The notes beneath the pieces were generated by a model that was not told the DNA's origin, did not search any database, and was given only the letters and a program-made list of their open reading frames with translations. Shown here piece after piece: positions 42,193 to 52,370 of a stretch of 64,000 bases of DNA. Where the stretch lies: positions 7,491,898-7,555,897 of the forward strand of contig OX123199.2 of assembly GCA_944739405.2 (NCBI GenBank), read 5' to 3'. Positions within the stretch are counted from its first letter, which is position 1, and every line of letters begins with the position of its first letter. The DNA comes from Euclidia mi. Taxonomy: Eukaryota > Arthropoda > Insecta > Lepidoptera > Erebidae. The position numbers and the translations under genes were made by a program.

Positions 42193-45100
42193 AAGCCAGG
42201 ACTGCGGGGCGGGTGCTGGCTGGTAATGGAAGAGCCCCAAGTATCTCGATCTCGCAATCATGCGACGGGAACAGCCTGATCATCGAAGGCGAAATTAACA
42301 GAACACCATGCAAGCTGACATTGGACACGGGTGCTTCTCGGACAGTCATCAGTTTCCATCTGGCAAGACGGGTTCTTCGGGGCTGCTTCAGGAACAATGA
42401 AAGTGTGAATCTGAGAACAGCTACCGGTCAGCACATAACCGTCCGAGGTGAAATGGAGGTGGATCTGAAGCTAGGCAACAAAGTTTACCGTCACAAAGTC
42501 ATCGTAGCCGATATAGTGGACGACTGCATCCTGGGCCTAGACTTCATGAGGAAGTATCGCTGCGAGATCGATGTTAACCAGGGAGTGTTGAAGTGTGGCT
42601 CGGAAGAAGTCTTCATGGAAGGTGCAACTTCAGGAAAAGTGTACTGCCTGAAGAATGTCATTCTTCACCCGCGGTCGGAAACTGTTGTACCAGTTTGTTT
42701 ACCAGGGAATTCTGGTCGAGGGAACCGCTGCGTACTAATCGAAGGTCTAGAGAAAGAGGCCTCCTGGAAGATTGCACGAACCTTGGTAAGGGGTACTAAA
42801 GTTTCATCAGTACGCGCACTGAATGCAAGTGACAAGGAAGTGTCGCTCAAGAAAGGGACGGAATTGGGCACCTATGAAGGAGCGGCTTGGATGCGTAGAT
42901 GTCAAGAGCAACCTACCAGCGCCAAGGTTCATGGTGCACGATTCGAAGTGTCTACTCTTTTAGAGGACTGCGAAAGTACCCTGTCGGAGGAAGAGAAGAC
43001 CGAGGCTCTGAAGATGTTGAACCGGTTCGCGGATATTTTCTCGACCAGTGATGCCGACATAGGGAAGACAGCACTAGTCCAGCACAAAATAAACACGGGA
43101 AGTGAAGCTCCAATTCGCCAGCGACCAAGACGTGTGCCAGTGGCACGGGAACGTGAAGTGGAAGCTATGATCGACGGTATGGTGAAGGAAGGCGTAATCG
43201 AGCCTTCATCCAGCCCGTGGTGTTCTCCGGTGGTGCTAGTTAAGAAGAAAGATGGCAGCATGCGCTTCTGTGTAGACTACCGCCGATTAAACGACATCAC
43301 AAAGAAGGACAGCTACCCGCTGCCAAGGATCGATGACACACTGGATACGCTGACGGGGATGAAGTGGTTTTCTACCTTAGACCTAAAAAGTGGCTACTGG
43401 CAGGTGGAAATAGATCCTCGAGACAAGGAGAAGACGGCATTCTCCACAGGGAAAGGATTATGGCAATTTAACGTCATGCCCTTTGGATTATGCAACGCTC
43501 CGGCTACTTTTGAGAGACTGATGGAGCGAGTGCTTATGGGACTGATTGGAGACGCCTGCTTGGTCTACCTGGATGACATCATCATCGTGGGGCGCACCTT
43601 CCAGGATCATCTTCGAAACTTGGAGCAAGTGCTGTCAAAGATACGAGGAGCTAATTTGAAGCTGAGTCCGAAGAAATGCGCGTTATTCAGACGGCAAGTG
43701 AACTTTCTAGGACATGTGGTCTCGGAGAACGGTATTCAAACTGACCCGGATAAGATCATTTCCGTGAAGGAATGGCCAGTTCCAGAGAACAAAACGCAGG
43801 TCAGAGCATTCCTCGGATTATGCTCCTACTATCGACGGTTTGTGAAGAACTTTGCTGACATTGCTCGACCTCTTCATAAGCTCACCGAAGACAGAGTGCA
43901 GTTCTGTTGGAATGAGAGCTGTGACGTTGCATTCCAGAAGCTTAAGGAACATCTGTGTACTGCACCTATTCTAGGCTACCCTGACAATGAGCATGAATTC
44001 ATAGTTGACACAGATGCCAGTAACACCGGAATTGGCGGCGTGCTGTCACAGAAGAAGGGTGATCAAGAAGTTGTTATAGCATACTTCAGCAAGGCCTTAT
44101 CCAAACCCGAAAGAAACTACTGCGTCACCAGGCGGGAACTCTTGGCTGTAGTAAAGACATTGCAGCATTTCAACAAATACTTGTTGGGCCGTAAATTCCA
44201 CCTGCGAACCGACCATGCAGCGCTGAAATGGCTACTTCAATTTAAGGACCCAGAAGGACAAGTAGCTAGATGGATTGAACTACTGCAAGAGTTTGATTTT
44301 GTAATACAACATCGCAGTGGCAAGTCCCATGGTAACGCAGATGCCCTATCGCGTAGGCCGTGTCCCGACCAGTGCAAGCACTGTAGCCGACAGGAAGCAA
44401 AGCAGGCAGCGCTAGTGAGGATGTTAAAGACGGATCTAAGCGACGAATGGAGAGAAGCTTTGCAGAGTGCTCAGCGAGATGACAAGGATGTACAGCCGAT
44501 TCTTGAATGGAAGAAATCAGATGCGCCTAGGCCCAAATGGAGTGATATCGCAGCAATGAGCCCCATCACCAAGAGTTATTGGGCACAGTGGGAAAGCTTG
44601 GTCGTCCAGGATGGAGTTCTGTGCCGCAAATGGGAAAACGCTCGCGGTAACCAGTGCCATTTGCAAATGGTGGTGCCCAAAACTAAGGTGCCGGAAGTCT
44701 TGCAGCTCTATCACAATGGTGCTTCGGGAGGTCACATGGGAGTTAAGAAGACCCTTACTAAGATCCGGGAGCGGTTTTATTGGCTCCACTGTCGAGATGA
44801 CGTCGAGGATTGGTGCCGCAAATGCACAAGTTGTGCGGCTGTCAAGGGGCCACATACTCGAAGCAGAGGTGCATTAAAGGTGTACAATGTGGGAGCTCCA
44901 TGGGAGCGCATAGCGTTGGATGTCGCTGGGCCGTTTCCTGAGAGCCAGGACGGAAACAAATACTTCTTGGTTGTGATGGATTACTTCACGAAGTGGCCTG
45001 AAGTGTTTGCAATCCCAAATCAAGAAGCTACCACAGTGGCCGATAAGCTGGTGCATGAAGTCTTTTGTCGATTCGGGGTACCCTTGGAAATCCACAGCGA

Positions 45101-45767
45101 TCAAGGCCGAAACTTCGAATCTGAGGTGTTCAAGGAGACTTGTCGCGTAATGGGTGCACATAAAACCAGGACCACGGCTTATCATCCGCAATCAGATGGC
45201 ATGGTTGAACGGTTTAACCAATCACTGGAAAGGTACCTGGCGAAGGTCGTGGAGAGCAAACAAAGAGATTGGGACAAGCACATCCAACCATTTCTCCTGT
45301 CATATCGCAGTGCGGTCCACGAAACTACAGGAGTAACACCAGCTTTTGCCAATTTCGGGAGAGAGCTCCGTTTACCTGCAGACCTTATCACCGGTATTCC
45401 ACCAGAATCTCCACACAATATAACGGATTACGCAACCGAGCTACGCAACAGGATGAACGACGTATACGAGCACATCAGGGAATCTGGACAACAGATGTCT
45501 GAGAAGATGAAGACTCGCTACGACCGGAAGGCAAACAACAAAGGCTTCGATGAGGGATCATTGGTGTGGCTTCATAACCCAGTACGAAGCAAAGGAAAAT
45601 CGCCTAAGTTACAAGCCAGATGGGACGGGCCATATCGCATAATTACCAGGATGAACGACGTCACCTATCGAATCCAGAAGGGATCGCGAGGTGCACCGAA
45701 GATAGTTCATGTGGACCGGTTGGCTCGTTACTATGGGTCTAACGATGTTCGAGACGAACACGTTTAA
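42114..45767 (+). CDS. pol: Pol polyprotein of the gypsy element (PR-RT-RNase H-integrase)
   Basis: The open frame runs from after a stop at 42111 to TAA at 45765, about 1217 codons. It has no ATG at its start, as expected for frameshift expression. Domains: aspartic protease (LTLDTGAS, near 42318); reverse transcriptase with FSTLDLKSGYWQ, MPFGLCNAPATF and the catalytic YLDD at 43566; RNase H (IVDTDAS, RELLAVVK, RTDHAALKW, 44000-44230); integrase with an HHCC finger (YHNGASGGHMG ... CRKCTSC, 44710-44840), the catalytic D (ALDVAGPF), D (HSDQG) and E (VERFNQ) in exact D35E spacing, and a C-terminal GPY-like module (WDGPYRII). No stop or frameshift interrupts it. There is no chromodomain and no env downstream. 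Overlapping minus-strand frames are shadows. Confidence 0.95.
42180..42238 (+). promoter_or_regulatory. Candidate -1 ribosomal frameshift signal (slippery site plus pseudoknot)
   Basis: G GGA AAC at 42180-42186 is a canonical X XXY YYZ heptamer in the correct gag phase, followed by GAG TAG. After a 7-base spacer, AGCCAG (42194-42199) pairs with CTGGCT (42216-42221). The loop word GGGGC (42206-42210) can pair with GCCCC (42234-42238), giving an H-type pseudoknot. The pol frame is open from 42114, so it overlaps gag by 79 bases and lies in the -1 frame. Confidence 0.75.
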
Positions 45768-45778
45768 GAGGGAGGCCG
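45768..45778 (+). promoter_or_regulatory. Polypurine tract of the gypsy element
   Basis: GAGGGAGG directly before the 3' LTR is the expected plus-strand primer. It follows the pol stop codon by a few bases. Confidence 0.65.
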
Positions 45779-46220
45779 TGTTCCGAATTGAAAATAACGC
45801 CATCTATCAGTGAATGGGAGAACTACATGAGGTTAGATGTATCACTTGTTTAAGGCTGTTGCATCTATCCTCTAATAGATGGCGTAGGTGTAAATAGAAC
45901 ATTTATGCAATTCTAGAAACACCTTACACGTTTCCAGAAATATCGTGAGTCGTCTCGAAAAGCCTAGTGATGTTATCCGGCCAGTATAAATAGAGCGAGA
46001 GCGCGCGGGACCACACAGTTCAATTGAATACGGAAAGCGATCAACAAGAAGCGAAGGAAATAAGTCGGAAGTGTTTAGTGTTGTTCTAGTGGTGTGAATA
46101 GTGTGTTTATTAGTGAAGTGAAAAATTAAGTGTGTTTTATTAGTGTTATTGTGTTAGTGAATAAAGTGCAGTTTTTCTGGCATAGTGTATATAATTTATC
46201 ACGAACCCCAGCTCGTAACA
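45779..46220 (+). repeat. 3' LTR of the gypsy element
   Basis: It is identical to the 5' LTR except for C at 45783 (A in the 5' copy) and G at 45861 (T). AATAAA lies at 46160-46165. The 5' tip reads TGTTCCGA, so the terminal inverted repeat is broken by one base here. Confidence 0.93.
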
Positions 46221-46224
46221 GTAC

Positions 46225-46797
46225 CAACTAGTCGACTCTGAAATACCGTACTACAGGTATGTGCCCGACCCAGTTCTTGAAAATGGTCGTACTACTCTGT
46301 ATTGGGATCGGTCTATCATTACTGACAGAACTATTGTGGCTAACAAGCCGGACATAGTGGTGATAGACCGATTAGAGCGCCTTGCAATGATCATCGACGT
46401 TACCATACCCCATGACGAGAATCTCGTGAAAGCCGAAAAAGATAAACAAATGAAGTATTTGGACCTGGCTCACGAGATTGTCGACATGTGGGATGTTGAC
46501 TCGGCGATCATTGTACCGATAGTCGTGACCGTAAATGGTCTTATTGCCAAGAGTCTCGACCACCACCTCAAGAGGCTCTCGTTAGACGGCTGGATCAAGT
46601 CCTCTATACAGAAGGCAGTATTGCTGGAAACGACACGCATCGTACGGAGGTTCCTGTCTCTGGAGCCCTAACCACCGCTAGCTTGGTCCCTGCGCCCGAT
46701 GTTTTATATAAATACGTTTATTTTTTATTGTAATATTCATTAAGTATATAAAATGTGAGAATGAGAAAACTGTTTAATAAACGGAATAATAATAATA
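46225..46797 (+). pseudogene. Dong/R4-like LINE, endonuclease part and 3' end
   Basis: The LINE frame resumes right after the gypsy target duplication: QLVDSEIPYYRYVPDPVLEN, then ANKPDIVVIDRLERLAMIID, giving the PD-x14-D signature of the restriction-like endonuclease that sits C-terminal to the RT in R2/R4-type LINEs. It continues with IVPIVVTVNGLIAKSL and LLETTRIVRRFLSLEP and stops at 46669. A short 3' UTR ends in AATAATAATAA, completing the TAA-repeat flank seen on the left. The frame here is intact for about 148 codons, but the element as a whole is broken. Confidence 0.8.
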
Positions 46798-46986
46798 AAT
46801 CAATCAATCTTTTGACCAATAATACAAAAAAGGAGCCCTGCGAAGCAGGGCTCCGTAAACTTAGCGTTTTTTATTAAAAATTTCTTCATTTACGAACTTA
46901 TGCTGGTAAATCATAGGATTTACTGGTAAATCATAGGATTTACTGGTAAATCTTAAGATTTACCGTACTTCGGGCTTTTACAGTAA

Positions 46987-47974
46987 CATATATACAGATG
47001 ACCAAAATCCGACAGATATCATAAGATTTCGCGAGGCACGCCAGCTAATATGTCACTAATTTTAAAACGAGGAACGAATAATCTATACGTATAATAAAAT
47101 GGTAGGAAAGTCAAAACTGTACATTGAATATTTTTTTTAAAGAATACTTGGGGTGTGATCTACAATCGATACCGAAGCCAAAAATATAGTTTTTAGATTT
47201 TTGTCTGTTTGTCTGTTTGTCTGTTTATCTATTTGTCCTTATATCCGGGATAAACTCAAAAAGTACTGCATGGATTTACTTCAAATTTGGCACGAATATT
47301 GTTAGAATGTCGGGTCATCATATAGGCTGCATATTATTACGCTATCACCTACGGGGAACGAGCAGTGAACCTTTATTTCTTCAACGCATTCTGTAACAAC
47401 GTGTAATCTAACGACGCATATTTGAATGTTGTTATTATGTGTAACTTAGGCTGATAAACATAATTAAATTAATATAAGTAGTATCAAGACAATTCTAAAG
47501 CAGCGCCATCTAAGAAATTGGAAAACATCAAGTCGAATTACATGACTGTGTAACCGCGAGGCGAGGTTAATAGTTGTATAGGTTAATAGTTGTTTTTAAA
47601 AGTCATATATGGAGCTGTGCATTTTCTTATTAAGTTTTTAAAAATTGTATCGTTAATTCGTTTGAGATGAGCAAGACGATAAAAAATGTATTTATATAAG
47701 TTTTAAGCTACTTCATCTATATCTTATAAAATTCGTAGAGTTTGTCTGTAGGTAATAAATAACAAACAGAATTCAAAAATAACTGCAAAGATTTATAACA
47801 AAATTTATACTCGAAAACGCTATTGCTGTAAGCAATTTAAGCTAAATAACGAAGAAAGTGGACAAATCGCGGACAAACATACATACAGGTCAAACTGAGA
47901 ACCTCCTTTTTTTAAGTGGTTTAAAAATTAAGCATGCCATATCTTAAACATAAGACATACGTAAAAGTGATAAG
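46987..47974. other. Intergenic AT-rich sequence with a TGTCTGTT-type repeat
   Basis: 47195-47400 holds a diverged dispersed repeat (GTCTGTTTGTCTGTTTGTCT, GGGATAAACTCAAAAAGTAC, ACCTACGGGGAACGAGCAGT). Nothing else was recognised. Confidence 0.4.
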
Positions 47975-48678
47975 GGACACGTGCTCAAGGATTGCTCTCT
48001 GATCGTATGGGATGAGTGTACGATGGCCAATAGGAAGGCAGTTGAGGCCGTGGACAGAACCCACAGGAATGAACATTTGATGCGTGGTGCGCTTCCCGTG
48101 GTGACGCGGGGCTCCTATATACAAAGGTACTCTGTGACGCGGGGATCGAAGGCTGACGAGGTGAATGCTGCGTTGAAACGATCTTCGTTGTGGTCACGAG
48201 TTCGTACGCTGCACTTGACCATTAATATGAGAGCTCAGCTCGGCGGCAATGCACGTGCTCAAGACTTCTCCGATGTCCTTCTAAGTCTTGGCGAAGGCAC
48301 TCTAACAGAGGAGAGAGGTTGACAGATGGTGCTTCCAGAGTCTCTCGGTAGAGTTGTATCCAACTTAGATGAACTCATTCGCTGTGTGTACGGAGACATC
48401 AGTCGTATACCGCACCAGCAGAATTTTTGGGGTGTGAGCGGGCCATTTTGACGCCCAAAATGATCAGGCTGCAGCAATTAACGAATGCATTCGCTGGGAA
48501 ATTCAAGCGCGTACTGTTCCCCGTGAGTGTTTGCTTCGCGATGACCATCAGTAAGTCGCAGGGGCAGACACTGAGGGCAGTAGGTGTCGACCTCAATACA
48601 AGCTGCTTCTCACACGGGCAGTTGTACGTCGCTTCTTCCCGCGTCACCAGTTCTGACTCTTTTTACATTTTGGCTCAT
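47975..48678 (+). pseudogene. Helitron helicase remnant (Pif1-like)
   Basis: Frame one (47981-48322) gives KDCSLIVWDECTMANRKAVE, the Walker B region of Helitron-encoded Pif1-type helicases, then LPVVTRG, DEVNAALKRSSLW and LHLTINMRAQL. The segment that normally carries the GDFRQ box is deleted. Frame two (48427-48675) gives GKFKRVLFPVSVCFAMTISK, SQGQTLRAVGVDL and FSHGQLYVASSRV, the late helicase motifs. Rep and the N-terminal helicase parts are absent, with a stop and frameshift between the halves. The fragment is dead, and its Helitron termini were not found. Confidence 0.8.
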
Positions 48679-48864
48679 CATCAGCCCTTTATACTGTCCC
48701 ACTGCTGGGCACGGGCCTCTTCTCACTATGAGAAGGATAAGGCCATAGTCCACCACGCTGGCCAAGTGTGGGTTGGCAGACTTCACATGTCTTTCGAAAA
48801 CATTATAGAGAACTCGCAGACCTGCAGGTTTCCTCACGATGTTTTCCTTCACTGTTTAGGAAGC
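48679..48864. repeat. Dispersed repeat (CATCATCAGCC family)
   Basis: CATCATCAGCCCTTTATACT, CCCACTGCTGGGCACGGGCC and GGTTTCCTCACGATGTTTTC form a widespread lepidopteran repeat joined to the SINE that follows. A short relative lies at 55088-55170. It extends the Helitron frame artificially to 48873. Confidence 0.6.
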
Positions 48865-48980
48865 AATAATTAACAATTTAATACGCACTTAACTACGTAA
48901 AGTCATTGGTGCGTGCCGTGGATTCGAACCCGAGACCCTCTGCGTAGCAGTCTGTCGGTCTCTCCACGCAGCTATCGCTG
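48865..48980 (-). repeat. SINE family 1 head fragment, minus strand
   Basis: The minus strand reads CAGCGATAGCTGCGTGGAGA and GGGTCTCGGGTTCGAATCCA, A-box and B-box in tRNA-like order, then the AAGTTAAGTGCGTATTAAAT body. Only the 5' part of the family is present. Confidence 0.65.
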
Positions 48981-49612
48981 TTTTCATGATTACTACATTT
49001 TGGCTGCGGAGAGCCAAATCACTAATGTTTTTTTATCGAGAAGTCCTGTAATTATGTAATTTTATCCTATTCGGTATTCCTTATTCATTAATTTCTTCAT
49101 CTGCTTTAGTTACAACTTATGACTTAATTTAGCAGAATCACCATAAAGTAATTTATTCAAAGCAGGCTGAAAATCAGCACTTTTTGAAGGTCAATTTTAC
49201 AAAAAACAGTCTCTCTCTGTTACTGCACTTTCTGAAGATATGAAATGTAAAGAAGAAACGAGTAAATGAATGTTATTTTAAAAGGTATAATCGTAGGTAT
49301 TTTTGGTGCTGTATAGCGTTCACGCAGACGACGTCGCGGGCAGCAGCTAGTATGAAAAATAAACATTTATTCTACAATCAAATAATAATAATGTCCTCTT
49401 GACCGAATTTCGGCCACGGGCATGGGCGTACCCAGGTTCTGAATCAGGCGGAGGGGAACAGATTTTTTTTGGCTCGCTTGGCACAACTAGGCGCCTGTTC
49501 ATTGTAAGACCTTCTTGTAGCCATTGATGAACGTTAACATTAATTATATTTTTAAAATAAGAACTATTGTCGACAACATTACAGTAGACAGCACAGATTA
49601 TCCAAATGCCAG
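48981..49612. other. Intergenic sequence
   Basis: No feature was recognised. Minus-strand frames near 49347-49730 run into SINE sequence. Confidence 0.3.
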
Positions 49613-49760
49613 GGGAGGCAGCTGCCCGGTATGCGTCTGCTGATCCGGATGTTCCGGGTTCGATTCCCTGGTTGGAAAAAAGTGTTACTGGGTATTTCCG
49701 AAAGCCCATTAGCAGCACGGAGTCTTGCAATGTGCACGGTAACGGCCATAGGCTCGCCTA
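49613..49760 (+). repeat. SINE family 2, 3'-truncated
   Basis: GGAGGCAGCTGCCCGGTATG and GTTCCGGGTTCGATTCCCTG form the tRNA-like head. The body GCAGCACGGAGTCTTGCAAT ends at GGCTCGCCTACATACATACA, where a tetranucleotide run leads to the oppositely oriented copy. Confidence 0.7.
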
Positions 49761-49785
49761 CATACATACATACATACATATCGTC

Positions 49786-50036
49786 ACGCCTTTTATCCCC
49801 GAAGGGGTAGGCAGAGGTGTATTTCTACACCCACTTTTCGACAGATATACTTTAGTCCCAGGTAATAAGGGGCGAGCCTATTGCCGTACCGGGCACATTT
49901 CCAGACTCCGTGCTGCTACTGAGAATTTCGTGACAGAAAAACCCAATAACACTGCCCGACCCAGGAATCGAACCCGGGACCTCCCGATCCCACGCGCACA
50001 TTTATGCCGCGAGACCAACGAGGCAGTCGTATAGGG
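49786..50036 (-). repeat. tRNA-derived SINE (family 2), full length, minus strand
   Basis: On the minus strand the copy has GCCTCGTTGGTCTCGCGGCA (A-box region), GGTCCCGGGTTCGATTCCTG (B-box), the body, and the tail TACCCCTTCGGGGATAAAAG. It is the best-preserved member in the window and forms an inverted pair with 49613-49760. Confidence 0.78.
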
Positions 50037-50195
50037 TTTGATGTCGAGTTTTCCGTCTCTACGCAAAGATGGTATTTGCATCGTGTTATCCCTTAGTCGC
50101 CTCTTACGACACCCACGGGAAGATAGGGGTGGTGACACTTGTATTCTATGCCATCAACCACACGGCTCGCCTACTTACATGGAATTATATGGGAC

Positions 50196-50275
50196 CTAAG
50201 AAATCTTAAGGCGAAATGTGGGTGTACTAATAAAATTGCACCTCTGCCTACTCTTTCGAGAATACAGGCATAACG
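50196..50275 (+). repeat. SINE family 2 tail fragment
   Basis: GGCGAAATGTGGGTGTACTA and CTCTGCCTACTCTTTCGAGA represent only the 3' tail, diverged. Confidence 0.5.
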
Positions 50276-50940
50276 ATATAAAACAAAAAGAATAACCAAT
50301 ATCACTTTTTGTTCGACTCAAATAGCAACTTGCTGTATGAAATTTTATACCTACTAGTACCTAACCCTAAAAGATAATCCCTAATAGTGTGTTTTTTCCC
50401 TAAGTGTGTTTTAATTTGTGCAGGGGTAAATTACTATGCCTGTAAATTATGCAAACATTGATCTGCACTAAAATTATATTAATTGGCTTCTTTATTAAAC
50501 TACTTTTATCTTTGATACTGAGGCATGCAGGTTTATCACGATACTTTATTCACCCTTTGGCTGAGCCAGCTAACAATCAAATAGTTACCTATTAGTGGGG
50601 TCAGTGTGTTCGAACGCAAGACCTCTGGTATGCTAGGTCCTTACTATGATGACTAGACGTACCAACGTCCGAAGCAATATATCACGGTCACGACGCCGAC
50701 GCTGCCACAATAGAATAATCACTTTCCTTAATATCTACCCACTTTGTAACGCTGTTGGTTGCTCTAGTTAAGAACTTACCCCTAAACCTAGAGGAAGTGC
50801 TCCACAAAAGTGTGCAGCACCATACTGAAGCATGGTATTGAAATACCATCGTAGCAATCGCCGCAGCGGTAACAGTCCATTGTTTTCATCTGGCCAATCC
50901 TGCGAAGGGACTGACCCACAACAATCATGCCTTGAACTCG
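50276..50940. other. Intergenic sequence
   Basis: No feature was recognised. Confidence 0.3.
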
Positions 50941-51067
50941 AGTAGGTACCTCTATGGCAGGTGCGAACGGCGTGACACCTTTCCAGCCAATCTCTCAGCA
51001 GTAGGTACCTCTATGGCAGGTGCGAACGGCGTGACACCTTTCCAGCCAATCTCTCAGCAGTAGGTAC
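50941..51067. repeat. 59-bp tandem duplication, about 2.1 copies
   Basis: AGTAGGTACCTCTATGGCAG begins at 50941 and again at 51000. A third partial start (AGTAGGTACT) is at 51059. The two full copies are identical by eye, so the duplication is recent. Confidence 0.88.
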
Positions 51068-51530
51068 TCTCACCGCTACAACTGTTCCAGGATTGGGAAG
51101 ATTGTATGTAATTTTTGCATCAGTTAACAAATCGTAACATTGTTGGTAAGTAGGTACCTACCTACGCACTAGAGATGGTTGACTTGGGCCAGTTTCAACG
51201 CCGTCTGATAAGTTTCTGATAAATTTATTTACAAATAGAACATACCTAATATCATAGTAAAAAGAGAATAGGAGGTTAGCTAAGGCCGATCGGCGAGTTA
51301 ATTACCTACTGTTGCGTCCTCAGACGCGCGGCGCATCCAGTACTGAGGCCGCACCAGGCCGCGCTCGTCTACGAGATTGTGTGCGTGAAAAGTGCGTGCC
51401 TAACTGCGTACACGGCGCCGCCGGCGACTCACGCGTACATTCAAACCGGCCGCGGCCGATTTGTATGAAGCTATCCTACTATTCTTTTTGTACTATGCTT
51501 ATACCTATTCTTATTTATCTGTTAAGTACG

Positions 51531-52370
51531 TTTTTTTTTTTTTTACTTTCTTATGTACCCGTGTGTCGGAGGGTCGGGTATCGCCGAAGCACTCATCGCA
51601 ACCCCCCGACGGGTATTGGCCTGCAAGATGGTCAGGCGGGCCCCGAACAAAACCCCCTTGGCGGCGGATGAAGATGTTGGGCTCCGCCGCCAAAACACCC
51701 AGCGGCCGCAGAGGATAGGGAGGACGGCAACGCAACACCACATCTCCTCTTCCTCTGCGGCCCCACCGCGACGCAACAATGCTGCGATGGTGCGCCCTCA
51801 TTTGGTCGCGGGAGATAGGCCGCGCGGCAACGCAACACCGACACGCCTCTCCTCCCGCGACCGCACCCGACTGCGAGGGACAGACAGAACTGTTCCCCGC
51901 ACCCGCACTTTGGACGCATCCAGAGCCGAACCGTCCCTATGTGCAATCTGCGCGGCGCACACAGGCGCCAGGCTGACAGGGGCGCCGCGCGCCGAGATAT
52001 GCGTTAATTATAACAGTTATTTTCGAAAAAGGATGCTAAAAAAGACGCTCCACAGATTTCGCACACAGGCGCAGTTAGCCCGGAATTGTTAGGTATCGAC
52101 TAAAAAAAAAAAAGGTCATCCGTCAACTTCCGGGTGCCACCCAAGCTAGCCTACGCCACTGCACAGGCGCTTCATAGATTTCGCACACAGGCGCTGGATT
52201 GGGTCGGCACGGCCCTGGATGCATCCTACGCAGGCCTCACCCAAGCCCACGTGGAGCGTCCCCTCCCGGGATCCCGCTTAGCTTCACCGTGGGTGTACCT
52301 CAGACACACGGTTACTGAGTCCCCCCCCCCACCACGACAAGATGGAGATCCCGCGGGGGGGGGGGGGGAA
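51531..52370 (-). mobile_element. GC-rich poly(A)-tailed retroelement, second copy, minus strand
   Basis: The T-run at 51531-51544 is the poly(A) tail read from the other strand. The body shares long blocks with 29325-30114 in inverse orientation (GCGGCGGATGAAG, GCCGCAGAGGATAGGGAGGA, ACACGCCTCTCCTCCCGCGA). It lacks the 216-bp MITE of the first copy. An A-run at 52097-52109 and a reprise of TTTCGCACACAGGCGC at 52055 and 52176 show an internal duplication or a second insertion. C-runs and G-runs at 52320-52370 mark the 5' end. No protein was recognised in any frame. Confidence 0.65.

Larger units (their letters stand above)
40246..46224 (+). mobile_element. Intact gypsy-type LTR retrotransposon, 5971 bp
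   Basis: Two 442-bp LTRs (40250-40691, 45779-46220) start TG and end CA and differ at only two positions (40254/45783 and 40332/45861), so the insertion is young. The 4-bp target duplication GTAC lies at 40246-40249 and 46221-46224. Order: LTR, primer-binding region, gag, pol (PR-RT-RNase H-INT), polypurine tract, LTR. The domain order, with integrase last, and the 4-bp duplication place it in Ty3/gypsy. No env gene is present. It is inserted in the Dong/R4-like LINE, whose reading resumes at 46225. Confidence 0.95.
38036..46986. mobile_element. Inverted-repeat element split by a LINE that is itself split by a gypsy element
   Basis: The left terminus (about 38036-38195) and the right terminus (about 46826-46986) are inverted copies: TACTGTAAAAGCCCGAAGTA, then repeated AAATCNTANGATTTAC words, AATAAAAA and a GGAGCC-TGC-GCAGGGCTCC hairpin. 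Removing the LINE (about 38390-46797) leaves an element of roughly 550 bp with very long terminal repeats. A third terminal-like word, CTACTGTAAAAGCCCGTAGG, lies at 38297. The target duplication was not resolved. Confidence 0.65.

Noticed and set aside
46261..46671. Independent host nuclease gene
   Set aside because: The frame continues upstream across the gypsy insertion into the LINE and matches the C-terminal endonuclease of Dong/R4-type LINEs.
48427..48873. Host Pif1 helicase gene
   Set aside because: Motifs match Helitron-type helicase, the middle is deleted, the C-terminal third is a dispersed repeat.
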